DNA of 46,892 bases from Eggerthellaceae bacterium. GTDB lineage: Bacteria; Actinomycetota; Coriobacteriia; Coriobacteriales; Eggerthellaceae. The notes under the pieces were generated by a model. The model ran no database searches. It saw nothing but the letters and a program-made list of their open reading frames with translations, and had not been told where the DNA came from. Made by a program: the position numbers and the translations under genes. Location: assembly GCA_017434045.1 (NCBI GenBank), contig JAFRGA010000090.1, forward strand, positions 1-46,892, in the 5' to 3' direction. This document shows, piece after piece, positions 22,367 through 31,261 of this stretch; positions within the stretch are counted from its first letter, which is position 1; every line of letters begins with the position of its first letter.

Positions 22367-24544
22367 TTAAACTTCAACAGCAAGCAGGACGGCAGCGGCG
22401 AGGATGGCAGAGACGATGACCTGCGGCGTCGGGCCAGTGAGGACGAGCGAGCCCGCCAAGACGATGACGAGCGCCAAAGCGGTGCTGACAACGTTCAGGG
22501 CTTTCGAATCGCGCAAGCGCATGAGCGAGAGCACGGCCGCCGCCCCGGCCCAGCTGGCAATAGTCGTCCATGTATCAGCCCTGCTCAACGTGCGAATAAT
22601 TGAGCCTGAAACATCTGCTCGGACGATATCCCAGTGACTGAGGGCCCCCCAGTCCAGAATGGACATGGATCCGAAACCCGCGAAGATCACGGCGAGCACG
22701 GCGACGAACAGCGTCGTCGCCAGCGCGCGAAGCGGGGGAAGCGTGGCGCCCGCGAAGAACGGGACGACGGTCGCACCGCCAAGGGCTCCAGCAAGCGGCA
22801 GGAGAAGGGCCACATTGGCCGAAGCGGCACCGTCGTGGCCAATCGTGTACCACCAGCCCACGGTAGTTATGAGAAGGACGGCTCCGACAATCGGATGTCC
22901 GCACATGACAAGCGCTATGCCCAGCAGGCACAGGGATACCAGCGCCCCGATATGCGACTTGATCGCGCCCAGCAGGCCGACCACGGCTACCAGCGCAATG
23001 ATGACGTACACGGATCCAGGACCCAGCGCCGTGGAAATCGGCTGCATGTTGGCAAACGACAAGGCGGCGATGAAACCACTGCCAACAGCTCCGAGGGCAT
23101 GGGAGGCCAGCCAGGTCGTGCGATCCGAAACCCGGGACCCGAGGGGCACGTGTGGAGCGCGTGGCTCGTACTCTGCGGCGTCAGCGTTCTCGAAATCGCC
23201 CTGACCAGCGCGTACAGCTCCAGCTCCCGACTCGGAATCGTCGAGCAGATCGAGGAAGCGCTCGGTCAAGCCCCTCCTCGCAGGCGGCAATTCAGGGCTT
23301 TGCCGCGAAGGGGAAGGACGACGGGGCTCGGCCGCTGCAGAGGCGTTGCCGCCAAACCCGAACCGACCGAGAACCGAATCAAGGAAGCCTCCGCCCCTAC
23401 CGGGTGAGGCACTCGAGGCGTCGTCGTATCCGCGCTCGTCCTCATCTGTTTCTCCGGCATCCTCCCAGTCGTCGAGCCCAAGCGCGTCCTCCACGATGAG
23501 CTTCAGCTGGGCCGTGCCCTTCTCGGGACGGCCGAGGAACTTCTCGGCCTCCTCCGCGAAATCCTGCACGCTGGCATAACGCTCGTCGCGCACGGGATCC
23601 AGCGCGTAGAACACCACGTCGTCGAGCTGCTCGTCCATGTCCTTCCAGCAGAGCGAGGGAAGCACGAGCTCCGCTTCCTCGATAGCCTCCTGGGCGGCGT
23701 CGAGCCCCTTCACGCGGAAGGGATTCGACCCGGTGAGCATCTCGTAGGTAACCGATGCCAAAGACCATTCGTCGGCCCGCGCGTCCAGCTTCTCACGGCG
23801 AATCTGCTCCGGTGGCATGTAGCCGATGGTTCCCCCGCCTGCCTTGCCGCCGCCCGAGGCGTCAGCAAGCGTGGCGAGGCCGAAATCGGTCACCTTCACC
23901 TGGCCTTGCGCGTTGATGAGGATGTTGTCTGGCTTGATGTCGAGGTGCAGCACGCCGGCTTCATGAGCTGCCGACAAAGCCCCCGCCACCGAATCGAACA
24001 CCGCCGCGACGATATCGAGCGTCAGGTAGTTGGCGTAATCGGCAAGAAGCTGCGTCAGGGTTATCCCCTCGATGTACTCCATGATGAGGTACGCGGTCCT
24101 GCCGCGCACCTCGAAGTCGTACACGGTCACGATGCGCGGATCCGCGAGCATGGCCGCGGTGCGCGCCTCGTCAAGGCCCGGCACATGGGACATCGAGGTC
24201 ACCTGGTCGGAAGGGATGCTGCTGGCAGCATCTTCGCCCTCGTAATCGAAATCGCCGGACGGCACGATCGGGTCAGCCGGAGATGATTCCCCCGGCATGC
24301 TCTCGCTCAAGAACTCGTCCCACGGTTGAACCCCATGCCAGCGGTCCGCCGTCGAGATATCGGAAACCGCCTGCGCGCCTGGCAAGGAAGCCCGTGCCGC
24401 ATCCAAGGCCGTCAGCCGAATGGTCTTGATGGCAACCTTGCGTTGGATACGCGGATCCCACGCCACCTGAACGGTGCCGAAGCCGCCCTCACCCGCCGTG
24501 CCAATCGGCTCATAGCGATTCAATATCAAGTCGTTTTGTGCCAC
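22367..24544 (-). CDS. Membrane serine/threonine protein kinase (PknB/STPK family)
   Basis: 725 residues from GTG 24544 (GGAAGG 5 bases upstream; the longer frame from 24664 has no ribosome site). Hanks-type kinase: glycine loop GTAGEGGFGTV (15-25), Lys40 (VAIK), catalytic HLDIKPDN (Asp202), DFG (Asp220), activation segment GGGTIGYMPPEQIRR. An unusual acidic Ser/Pro-rich stretch of about 75 residues (45-119) separates the beta-3 lysine from the helix with the pairing glutamate (GLDEARTAAML). The kinase domain ends near residue 335. A charged linker (about 335-490) follows, then about seven or eight hydrophobic helices to the end, without PASTA domains. Targets are unknown; a signalling kinase at the membrane. 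Confidence 0.9.
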   Translation of the reverse strand: MAQNDLILNRYEPIGTAGEGGFGTVQVAWDPRIQRKVAIKTIRLTALDAARASLPGAQAVSDISTADRWHGVQPWDEFLSESMPGESSPADPIVPSGDFDYEGEDAASSIPSDQVTSMSHVPGLDEARTAAMLADPRIVTVYDFEVRGRTAYLIMEYIEGITLTQLLADYANYLTLDIVAAVFDSVAGALSAAHEAGVLHLDIKPDNILINAQGQVKVTDFGLATLADASGGGKAGGGTIGYMPPEQIRREKLDARADEWSLASVTYEMLTGSNPFRVKGLDAAQEAIEEAELVLPSLCWKDMDEQLDDVVFYALDPVRDERYASVQDFAEEAEKFLGRPEKGTAQLKLIVEDALGLDDWEDAGETDEDERGYDDASSASPGRGGGFLDSVLGRFGFGGNASAAAEPRRPSPSRQSPELPPARRGLTERFLDLLDDSESGAGAVRAGQGDFENADAAEYEPRAPHVPLGSRVSDRTTWLASHALGAVGSGFIAALSFANMQPISTALGPGSVYVIIALVAVVGLLGAIKSHIGALVSLCLLGIALVMCGHPIVGAVLLITTVGWWYTIGHDGAASANVALLLPLAGALGGATVVPFFAGATLPPLRALATTLFVAVLAVIFAGFGSMSILDWGALSHWDIVRADVSGSIIRTLSRADTWTTIASWAGAAAVLSLMRLRDSKALNVVSTALALVIVLAGSLVLTGPTPQVIVSAILAAAVLLAVEV

Positions 24545-24738
24545 ATGCGCCTTCCGTGCTGCGTTTACCAACCTCGATGTGAAAGCGTTCGGAGCGCTAT
24601 GGCGCATGATAGCGCATTTAGGCGCAGATACGAAGCGGACCAGGTGAATCCTGGCCCGCCGCATACGTCGTTATTCACAATTTGCTTATACCGTGCTCAA
24701 TTCCAGCCGGAGATTGGGCAACATGGTTGCTTGCTCGT

Positions 24739-25545
24739 TTAATCCATCTTGAAGGTGTAGGAACCGAGCTCCTTATCGGTGGCGTCATCGATGATGGTCA
24801 TCTTGCCTTCCACGTCTTTCAGAGCCTCCACGCTTCCGCCCAAATCATCTTTGCTAAAGTACAGGAACGTCTCAACAGTGGCGCCAGCATCAATCGAATC
24901 GCCAAGACCGGTTTCGATTTCCTTGCCATTTACCTTGAAATTCCCCTCGGCGGCAAGGAAGAAGGGTTCTTTGGTCTTGTTCGTTATGGATAGACGGTAT
25001 CCAGGATCGGCCGTAAAATCGGTACCTTTGCCGGTCACTTCGATTTTCACGGTGGAGTCATCGGCTATTGAAACAGGCTCTATGCTGTCGATTTTCTCCT
25101 CTACTATCTCGACGCTGTCGGAAAGACCCAGCTCGGCGGCGTCGACAGATGACAGTTCATCTGTCTGCGCGTCATATGCCTCATAGAACTCATCCTCATT
25201 CCCTCTCACGAAAACGAGATGCGAGCCCTGATCCGAGCCAAGGACCAACTTATCCCCGTTGAGGTGTGCGCTGACGGGCGTCGCAGAAGAATCTTCAAGG
25301 GTGAGCTTCACATCCGAGCCTTCAATAGCCCAGTTTCCTTCAAAAAATGAGTCTGCGATCAGGAGTTCGGCGACATTTCCCTCTTCCAAGCTCAACCCCG
25401 CGGTGAAACCCAAGGATTGGTCTTCAAGAGCCCAAAAGCCCTTTACGGTTTCCTCATCTGCCTTGGTGGCGCCTCCTGAGCAACCAGCTAAGGCTAGCGT
25501 GAAAGCGCAGGCTAACATCGTTGCGACTAGAGCAGCCCGTTTCAT
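24739..25545 (-). CDS. Secreted lipoprotein, function unknown
   Basis: 268 residues. Signal peptide with lipobox: MKRAALVATMLACAFTLALA, then GC; Cys21 is the lipidation site, followed by SGGATKADEE. The mature part has two domains. The first (about 30-115) has the GFWALEDQSLGFTAGLSLEE pattern of small beta-barrel proteins. The second (about 165-265) looks like an immunoglobulin-like DUF (VKIEVTGKG..., RLSITNKTKEPFFLAA, GATVETFLYFSKDD). The start ATG 25545 has GGAGG 6 bases upstream; the longer frame to 25659 has no such site. It is upstream of the kinase gene on the same strand with a 194-base gap containing a short CCAGG/CCTGG hairpin. Confidence 0.85.
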   Translation of the reverse strand: MKRAALVATMLACAFTLALAGCSGGATKADEETVKGFWALEDQSLGFTAGLSLEEGNVAELLIADSFFEGNWAIEGSDVKLTLEDSSATPVSAHLNGDKLVLGSDQGSHLVFVRGNEDEFYEAYDAQTDELSSVDAAELGLSDSVEIVEEKIDSIEPVSIADDSTVKIEVTGKGTDFTADPGYRLSITNKTKEPFFLAAEGNFKVNGKEIETGLGDSIDAGATVETFLYFSKDDLGGSVEALKDVEGKMTIIDDATDKELGSYTFKMD

Positions 25546-25714
25546 ATAATCCTCCGTCCATTCTCGGCTTTGCACAAGCTTTGACTTCGCAGCATTGGCA
25601 AGTATACCTACGTAACCGGGGCGTCTTAAGGAGCCAAGGCAACAATAGTCAATTTGCACGGTATTTCAATTGTATTCGCACAGAGGAAACAGAAAGCAAT
25701 CATGTCCGGACAGG

Positions 25715-28054
25715 CTACTTGACCTTGATCACAACCGTCACGTAGCGGACGCGTGGCTTGTAGGAAGCGTTGCCTGAGGCGCAGACCTTCACTCTCATTT
25801 TATAGGTGCCACGCTTTGTGCCCTTCTTGACAGTGACTTTTCCTGTTTTCGTATTGATTGAAAGCCTCGACGACGATTTTTTCGCCACTTTGCAATACGT
25901 CACGCGGCCCTCCGCTTTACGCTTAAACGAAATAGCCCCGGAAACGGTCTTCGCCCTCTTCTTCACGTCCGCGCGTTTGACCGTCTTCACGTTTGAGGTC
26001 AAAGCCATAGGATTAACCCCGCGTACGACTGTCATCTTTTTCGATATCACCACATGAGGCGCAGCGGTAAGCCTTGCTTTCAGCTTTACGGTTCCGACTT
26101 TCTTGCCCTTGACTTTCCCCGTCGTAGCTCCAACCGTAGCAATCGACGTGTCTGAAGAAGTCCAGGTGCACATCGAGATCGGAGATATGAGAGCTTTAAG
26201 GGCAGTAGTCTTTCCCGCCTGGACTCTAGAAGAGCCTGTAATGCTGGCGCCGTAAACGACTACCGTCTTGCTGGCCTTCGCTCCAGTTGAGCTATTCACA
26301 GCACTTATGACCGCCTCTCCGGGCGACCGGCCAGTAACCTTTCCAGCGCCATCAACCACGGCCACCGCCCTGTTGTCGGACGACCACGACCACGATCCGG
26401 ATTGCGTCGTTCTCAACTTGATGGACGATCCATTGGCTACGGCATCCTTGCCTCTAAGGAACCTGGTCTTTGCGTTCGAGACGGCACTGTCAGCTTGAAC
26501 CAGCCCATAGCCCGTTAGGGCATCAAAACCCACGCCAGCTCCATTTGACCGCAGGATATCCGCAGCAGTTGAGCATAGCAGGCTTTTCATTTCCCCCGCA
26601 GTGAGGGATGGGTTCTGGGCCCACGCCAACGCCGCTATACCGGAAACAACCGGAGCAGCCATCGAGGTGCCCGAGAGATAATGGTATCCAGCGCCAAACT
26701 CAGCGCCCCTCGACAGCGCAACCGGATAAGTGCTGACAATCCCCGCTCCTGGAGCCGAAAGCGACTTGGTCTTCTCGGAACCGACGTTGTAGTTTGACGA
26801 GGAGTCCCGGGAGCCACGCTTAGAGGCGGCCGTAGATCGCCCGACGCTGATCACGCTCAAGCCCACTTCCGAAAAATCAGCTGGGAAACAGTAGTACGGA
26901 GCCGATTCGCCATCGTTGCCGGCGGCGAACACCGATAGGATCCCGTACTCGTAATACGCCTTATCAATGGCACGCATGAGAGCCGCATCATAACCGCTGG
27001 AACCGCCCAAGCTCACGTTCACGACTCGAACGTTCACGCCCGCCTGGCGTTTGCGCATGATGAAACTGTAAGCCTTGATGAGACTTGACGTATCCGTGGT
27101 CTTCTTGGCCACGGCCTTAACCGGCATGATGCTTGCGCCATACGAGACGCCGGCGATGCCTAGACGATTGTTGGGAACTGCCGAGACAATGCCCGCCACA
27201 TGTGTTCCATGGCCATCGACGTCGGCAACAGCCGCTTTTCCCGTTGCGCCGGTAAGCGCGTTATAGCAATTGGCGGCGGCAATAACTGGCGATAAGTCTT
27301 CGTGATTGGTTGCGCATCCGGTATCGATCACTGCAACGGTAACCGCGCCGAGCGTCTTGCGTTTGCCCCAAGCCTCGTACGCTCCAACCGCTCTAAGCCA
27401 CCAGTCGTTCTCCGCCCTGAGCGCAACTACGTCGTTGATGGCCCCTTGCGTTAGCAGGCTCGAAGAGCCCGCCGCCAGGGGCACTTGCTGCGAATTCCCT
27501 GCCGATGCTACCGTAGCTTCATCCTCAAGCAGGTGATACACGAAATTCGGCTGGGCATCTGAGACAGCGCCCGTCGATTTGAGGGCGGAAATTTGCTCGT
27601 CGAGGCTCTTGCCCTCGGACACCTCGAGTTTCACCCATCCGAGCGCCATGTCATCCGAGGCAACCTGCGACGTGGAGACGAAGTCGAGATTCGATAACTG
27701 TTCGTTCAGCTCGTCGGCCGTCACGCCCTCGGCAACCTGGACAAGAACCTCTCCTGACCTGCATTCGGAAGTATCCCACAGGCCTGTATCCTCGCCAGAA
27801 TCGGCGTAACGCGGCTCGTCGTCATCGATTTCTGCGACAACGTCCTCTTCACCGGCTTCTTCAGGCGAGACGGATGCACCGCCCATCGACGCTGAAACGC
27901 TGGCATTCGAGACCCCGATACGCCCGGTGACCACAGCTGCACCGAGCTCCTGCAAACCGCCAACCCCCACGCTGACAGCCACCGCGACTAGGGCAAGGCA
28001 TAGTGCTGACGCGACTGCTGCAACCAGCCCCGCACGCCCTTTGCGCCTTCCCAT
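25715..28054 (-). CDS. Secreted subtilisin-like serine protease (S8) with Ig-like (BIG2) repeats
   Basis: 779 residues from ATG 28054. N-terminal signal/anchor (GLVAAVASALCLALVAVAVS), an I9-like propeptide region (about 100-175: GEVLVQVAEGVTADELNEQL), then the S8 catalytic domain with the full triad: Asp244 (AVIDTGCATN), His282 (DGHGTHVAG), Ser464 (SGTSMAAPVVSG), and Asn380 for the oxyanion hole. After about residue 540 come bacterial Ig-like BIG2 units (TWTSSDTSIATVGATTGKVK) and a Lys-rich, beta-strand C-terminus. There is no sorting signal, so it is either released or held by the N-terminal helix. It may process surface proteins or peptides. The start has GGGGG 4-6 bases upstream. Confidence 0.92.
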   Translation of the reverse strand: MGRRKGRAGLVAAVASALCLALVAVAVSVGVGGLQELGAAVVTGRIGVSNASVSASMGGASVSPEEAGEEDVVAEIDDDEPRYADSGEDTGLWDTSECRSGEVLVQVAEGVTADELNEQLSNLDFVSTSQVASDDMALGWVKLEVSEGKSLDEQISALKSTGAVSDAQPNFVYHLLEDEATVASAGNSQQVPLAAGSSSLLTQGAINDVVALRAENDWWLRAVGAYEAWGKRKTLGAVTVAVIDTGCATNHEDLSPVIAAANCYNALTGATGKAAVADVDGHGTHVAGIVSAVPNNRLGIAGVSYGASIMPVKAVAKKTTDTSSLIKAYSFIMRKRQAGVNVRVVNVSLGGSSGYDAALMRAIDKAYYEYGILSVFAAGNDGESAPYYCFPADFSEVGLSVISVGRSTAASKRGSRDSSSNYNVGSEKTKSLSAPGAGIVSTYPVALSRGAEFGAGYHYLSGTSMAAPVVSGIAALAWAQNPSLTAGEMKSLLCSTAADILRSNGAGVGFDALTGYGLVQADSAVSNAKTRFLRGKDAVANGSSIKLRTTQSGSWSWSSDNRAVAVVDGAGKVTGRSPGEAVISAVNSSTGAKASKTVVVYGASITGSSRVQAGKTTALKALISPISMCTWTSSDTSIATVGATTGKVKGKKVGTVKLKARLTAAPHVVISKKMTVVRGVNPMALTSNVKTVKRADVKKRAKTVSGAISFKRKAEGRVTYCKVAKKSSSRLSINTKTGKVTVKKGTKRGTYKMRVKVCASGNASYKPRVRYVTVVIKVK

Positions 28055-28090
28055 CACGACCCCCGAATCTGCATCGCACAGCAAAGAAAC

Positions 28091-28116
28091 AATGTTGAAA
28101 CATTACCTGAATTATA
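28091..28116 (-). promoter_or_regulatory. Subtilase promoter -10 with an operator-like palindrome
   Basis: A perfect TATAAT on the minus strand (28116-28111) is followed at once by AATGTTGAAACATT (28091-28104), a 6-2-6 perfect palindrome lying over the likely transcription start. A regulator bound there would block the protease gene. No good -35 is seen. Confidence 0.45.
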
Positions 28117-28197
28117 CGGGTTACCGCCTTTCGCCACATAAAATAAAGGATTCCCCCATCTCCTCCCTCGCCTTGCTGGGAATTCACGCTTTCCCTA

Positions 28198-28226
28198 CTG
28201 GCATTGCGCGGCGCTCGTACTATACT
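28198..28226 (+). promoter_or_regulatory. Promoter of the PurF-like gene
   Basis: CTGGCA, 17 bases, TATACT; the start codon is 37 bases further on. It lies in the divergent gap with the subtilase gene. Confidence 0.5.
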
Positions 28227-28263
28227 CGCACTAACTAGCTTTACGAATGGTGGGAGAGGGATT

Positions 28264-29688
28264 ATGGGCGGTTTTTTTGGTGCGGCATCGAAGCGCGATG
28301 TGGTGTACGACGTGTTCTTCGGAGTTGACTACCACTCCCATCTTGGCACACGTCGCGCCGGTCTCATCTATTACGACGGCAACGGCGCCTTCCAACGCGA
28401 GATCCACTCTATCGAGAACACGCCGTTCCGAACCCGTTTCGAGGAAGACCTGCCCAGCATGCACGGCAACTCGGGCATCGGCTGCATCTCGGATACCGAC
28501 CCGCAACCCCTGCTCATGCGCTCGCACCTCGGCGTGTTCGCCATTACGACGGTTGGCTGCATCAACAATGCCGAACAGCTGGTAAACCGCTACTTGAGCG
28601 ACGGAAAGCACCAGTTCACCGCCATGTCTTCCGGCGGCGTGAACACGACGGAGCTCGTCGCGGCACTCATAAACCGCAAGAGCGATTTCGTGTCGGGCAT
28701 CAAGTTCGCCCAAGAGGAAATCGACGGCTCGCTCACATTGCTCGTCATGGACGCAGATGGCGCGATTTACGCAGCTAGGGACAACCTGGGGCGCCTTCCC
28801 GTCCTCATCGGGCGCGACGATGACGGCTGTTGCGTGTCGTTCGAGTCGTTCGCGTACCACAAGCTCGGTTACGTCGACGCCTACGAGCTGGGCCCTGGCG
28901 AGGTCGTGCGCATCACCTCCGAAGGGTACGAAACGCTCGTGCCCGCTGGCGAGGACATGAAGATCTGCGCGTTTTTGTGGGTGTATTACGGCTACCCGAA
29001 CTCGAACTACGAAGGCGAGAACGTGGAAGTCATGCGCTATCGCAACGGCGCCATCATGGCCCGCGAGGAACGCGAGCGCGGAGAGCTGCCGGAGGTGGAC
29101 TACGTTGCCGGCGTTCCCGACTCTGGAACCCCCCACGCGATCGGCTATGCGCAGGAATCCGGCATGCCGTTCGGCCGCCCCTTCATCAAGTACACCCCCA
29201 CCTGGCCACGTTCCTTCATGCCAGCGAACCAGGAAATGCGCAACCGCGTCGCAACCATGAAGCAGGTACCTGTCCCCGAGCTCATCGAGGGAAAGAAGCT
29301 CCTGTTCGTGGACGACTCCATCGTCCGCGGCACGCAGTTGCAGAACACGGTGGAATTCCTCTACGAGTCAGGCGCGAAAGAGGTGCACATGCGCAGCGCC
29401 TGCCCGCCCATCATGTTCGGATGCAAGTACCTGACGTTCTCGCGCAACAGGTCGGTCATGGACCTTCTCGCCCGCCGCATCGTGCACAAGCTTGAAGGCG
29501 ACGAGGGCACGGAGCACTTGGACGAATACATCAATCCGTCAACCGAGCGTGGCAAGTGCCTGGTCAAGACCATATGCGAGAGCATGGGCTTCGACAGCTT
29601 GAATTACCAATCGCTCGACGGCATGCTGGAGGCCATCGGTATCGACCGGAACAAGATCTGCACGTACTGTTGGAACGGGAAAGAGTAG
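28264..29688 (+). CDS. PurF-like protein lacking the glutaminase cysteine
   Basis: 474 residues, related over its whole length to amidophosphoribosyltransferase (PurF), the first step of purine synthesis. The N-terminal Ntn-hydrolase domain begins MGGFFGAASKRD, where PurF has MCGI.G: the catalytic Cys is Gly, so glutamine cannot be hydrolysed in the usual way. The PRPP loop is intact (LLFVDDSIVRGTQLQ, 346-360). Cysteines at 235 (ICAFLWVYYG), 387 (MFGCKY), 466 and 469 (CTYCW) occupy the places of the [4Fe-4S] ligands of the Bacillus-type enzyme. ATG 28264 has GGAGAGGG 4-11 bases upstream. It is probably a paralogue with another role, using free ammonia or binding PRPP; a true PurF should be elsewhere in the genome. 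Confidence 0.85.
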   Translation: MGGFFGAASKRDVVYDVFFGVDYHSHLGTRRAGLIYYDGNGAFQREIHSIENTPFRTRFEEDLPSMHGNSGIGCISDTDPQPLLMRSHLGVFAITTVGCINNAEQLVNRYLSDGKHQFTAMSSGGVNTTELVAALINRKSDFVSGIKFAQEEIDGSLTLLVMDADGAIYAARDNLGRLPVLIGRDDDGCCVSFESFAYHKLGYVDAYELGPGEVVRITSEGYETLVPAGEDMKICAFLWVYYGYPNSNYEGENVEVMRYRNGAIMAREERERGELPEVDYVAGVPDSGTPHAIGYAQESGMPFGRPFIKYTPTWPRSFMPANQEMRNRVATMKQVPVPELIEGKKLLFVDDSIVRGTQLQNTVEFLYESGAKEVHMRSACPPIMFGCKYLTFSRNRSVMDLLARRIVHKLEGDEGTEHLDEYINPSTERGKCLVKTICESMGFDSLNYQSLDGMLEAIGIDRNKICTYCWNGKE

Positions 29689-29737
29689 CCGACTAGCCCA
29701 AACCGACAATCTATCGGCGGCTACAACGCGAAAGCCC

Positions 29738-30529
29738 TTAGCGGCTCGAGATGTGTTGGCAGCAGTCGCCGTATAGGGAGTAACGGTCACTTGCGGTGAT
29801 CTGGGCGCCATCCCACGGGTCGAGGGCGATGAAATTCGAAAGCTCGAGATGGTCGGGGTCCTTGACGTTCTTGTACCCGATGAGGCAAATCCAATGTTCG
29901 CCGCCTCCGTGCGCCACGTGGATGACCGTCGGCCTGCCCTTGGCTATCTGGTCATACGCTTCGCGTAGGAGCTTTTCACTCGATCCAGCGCTTCGGCTAA
30001 CCGAGCCTCCACCGCCCCAATCGTTCCAAGTGCAGCATGAACAGGTGTAATACGAGTGATCGTGGACGGTGCCGTCCAGAACCGCGTCACCGTAAGCGCA
30101 CGAGAAGGACGGGCAGCAGATGGTGTGGCCGGTTTGTTCCTGAGTGCCTATCTGCGCAATAGCCTTCTTGTCGTATTTCAGGATCTTGTCGGAGACGGCC
30201 TTCTTCTCGTTTTCCGCGCGGCGGGCTTCCTCTTCCGCTTTCTCCTGCCTTTCGACCTCTAAGCCATCGAGCTGCTGTCTCAGCTGCTCTTGGGCTTTCT
30301 CGCGCTCGTGCTTCTCCTGCTGTACCTGCTGTTCGCGCTGCTCGGCCAACGCCGCCTCCTCAGAGGCTTTGGAAGAAGATTCGTCATCGGCAGCGTTATC
30401 CAGTTGACCCGCTAAAAGGCTGGTTCCCGCCCCCGCTGCCCCTTCGTCGGCCGCGAATGCGGAAAGAGGCATCAGGATTATGCAGAAAGCAAGGGCCAGC
30501 GAAGGAAGCCTTCGTTTTGTCTGTTTCAT
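29738..30529 (-). CDS. Secreted C39-like (papain-fold) cysteine protease or amidase
   Basis: 263 residues. Signal peptide RRLPSLALAFCIILMPLSAF, then A, with cleavage near residue 26. Next is a long coiled-coil region (about 55-120, Glu/Gln/Arg-rich, EQREQQVQQEKHEREKAQEQ). The C-terminal domain is of the Peptidase_C39-like type: the cysteine region HTICCPSFSCAYGDAV (Cys138/139 or 144), His212 in GGEHWICLIGY and ALDPWDG as the third element. The domain is unusually cysteine-rich (about ten Cys). The layout resembles secreted cell-wall hydrolases with an N-terminal coiled coil. The start ATG 30529 has AAAGG 9 bases upstream; an inverted-repeat leader precedes it. Confidence 0.8.
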   Translation of the reverse strand: MKQTKRRLPSLALAFCIILMPLSAFAADEGAAGAGTSLLAGQLDNAADDESSSKASEEAALAEQREQQVQQEKHEREKAQEQLRQQLDGLEVERQEKAEEEARRAENEKKAVSDKILKYDKKAIAQIGTQEQTGHTICCPSFSCAYGDAVLDGTVHDHSYYTCSCCTWNDWGGGGSVSRSAGSSEKLLREAYDQIAKGRPTVIHVAHGGGEHWICLIGYKNVKDPDHLELSNFIALDPWDGAQITASDRYSLYGDCCQHISSR

Positions 30530-30545
30530 ATGATTTAACCTTTCG

Positions 30546-30643
30546 CCGATTGGGAGGGATGCCTGCAGGATGGCAAGCATCCCGTGCTCCGTATTTGCCG
30601 TATTTGCTCGTTGCGCGCCCAAGCGCCGCAACCGCCCAATCGG
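30546..30643 (-). promoter_or_regulatory. Structured 5' leader of the C39-like gene
   Basis: Immediately upstream of the ribosome site of the C39-like gene: 9-bp outer arms CCGATTGGG (30546-30554) with CCCAATCGG (30635-30643), an inner 7-bp hairpin (GGGATGC with GCATCCC, 30556-30583), a GCGC-TTGG-GCGC hairpin and two tandem CAAATACGG units (minus-strand reading). It looks like a riboswitch or leader but matches no class I know. Confidence 0.45.
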
Positions 30644-30864
30644 TGCCATTAAGCTTACGGGCTGATTTTTAACGTTGACTAGAACGGGATAATTTGTACA
30701 CGGCAGCTCGACGATGATGGCACATCATTTGCACGTTTTGAACAAATTCGCAGTTCATCACGGGTTCACAACTGCAACATTTAATTCATCGGTTCTTCAA
30801 GACCCACAAGGACGCCACAACTTGTTTGCGCTGGAAAACGCCCTTCCTTGCTTTCGATTCCTTA

Positions 30865-30893
30865 TAGTCTAATTTTTTATAATATTTAGACTA
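30865..30893 (+). promoter_or_regulatory. Promoter and operator of the winged-helix regulator gene
   Basis: A perfect inverted repeat TAGTCTAA (30865-30872) and TTAGACTA (30886-30893) encloses a perfect -10 box TATAAT (30878-30883). The gene starts at 30930. This is the layout expected for autorepression. The region is far more AT-rich than its surroundings. The rest of the 400-base gap from the C39 gene holds the structured leader and nothing else I can name. Confidence 0.55.
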
Positions 30894-30929
30894 GATTTTT
30901 TGTTTTATTAGAGTATATTATTTTGGTCA

Positions 30930-31244
30930 ATGAACCACTTAAACGCACAACGGGGTCTGGTGAACCTGTTCACCTCGGACTCATTCCGGCTGCTTTGCCT
31001 GCTCGAGGAGCTGCAGGCAAATACACGGGATGGGAAGCGGGTGCGCGAAAGCCAGGAGGAGATTGCAGAGCTTTTCCACGTGAGCAAGGGAAAGCTTAAT
31101 CCGCTGATGCAATCGCTCGTTGCATCGGGGTGCATTCAGAAATACCGGGCGCGTAGCGGCTACACCGTTACGCCCCTTGGTATGCAGGTGGTTAGCCACA
31201 TTGCAGAGCTCGATAACATTGAAGACGGGAAAGTTGCCGAGTAG
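30930..31244 (+). CDS. Small winged-helix DNA-binding regulator
   Basis: 104 residues. A helix-turn-helix is visible at ESQEEIAELFHVSKGKLNPL (about 40-59), followed by a wing (GCIQKYRARSGYTVTPLG), a MarR/ArsR-like arrangement without an effector domain. No strong ribosome site precedes ATG 30930. The promoter holds a palindrome around its -10, so it probably regulates itself. Targets could be the divergent C39-like gene or the following short ORF (inference). Confidence 0.75.
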   Translation: MNHLNAQRGLVNLFTSDSFRLLCLLEELQANTRDGKRVRESQEEIAELFHVSKGKLNPLMQSLVASGCIQKYRARSGYTVTPLGMQVVSHIAELDNIEDGKVAE

Positions 31245-31261
31245 CATTGGGAGGAGGCCCG

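Noticed and set aside
21976..22370. Two plus-strand ORFs of 116-123 codons after the pyridoxamine kinase gene
   Set aside because: They span elements A and C2, overlap each other in different frames, and have Arg/Ser/Pro-rich low-complexity products.
30546..30643. c-di-AMP (ydaO) or c-di-GMP riboswitch upstream of the C39-like gene
   Set aside because: The position would fit, but none of the conserved core bases of these classes is present.
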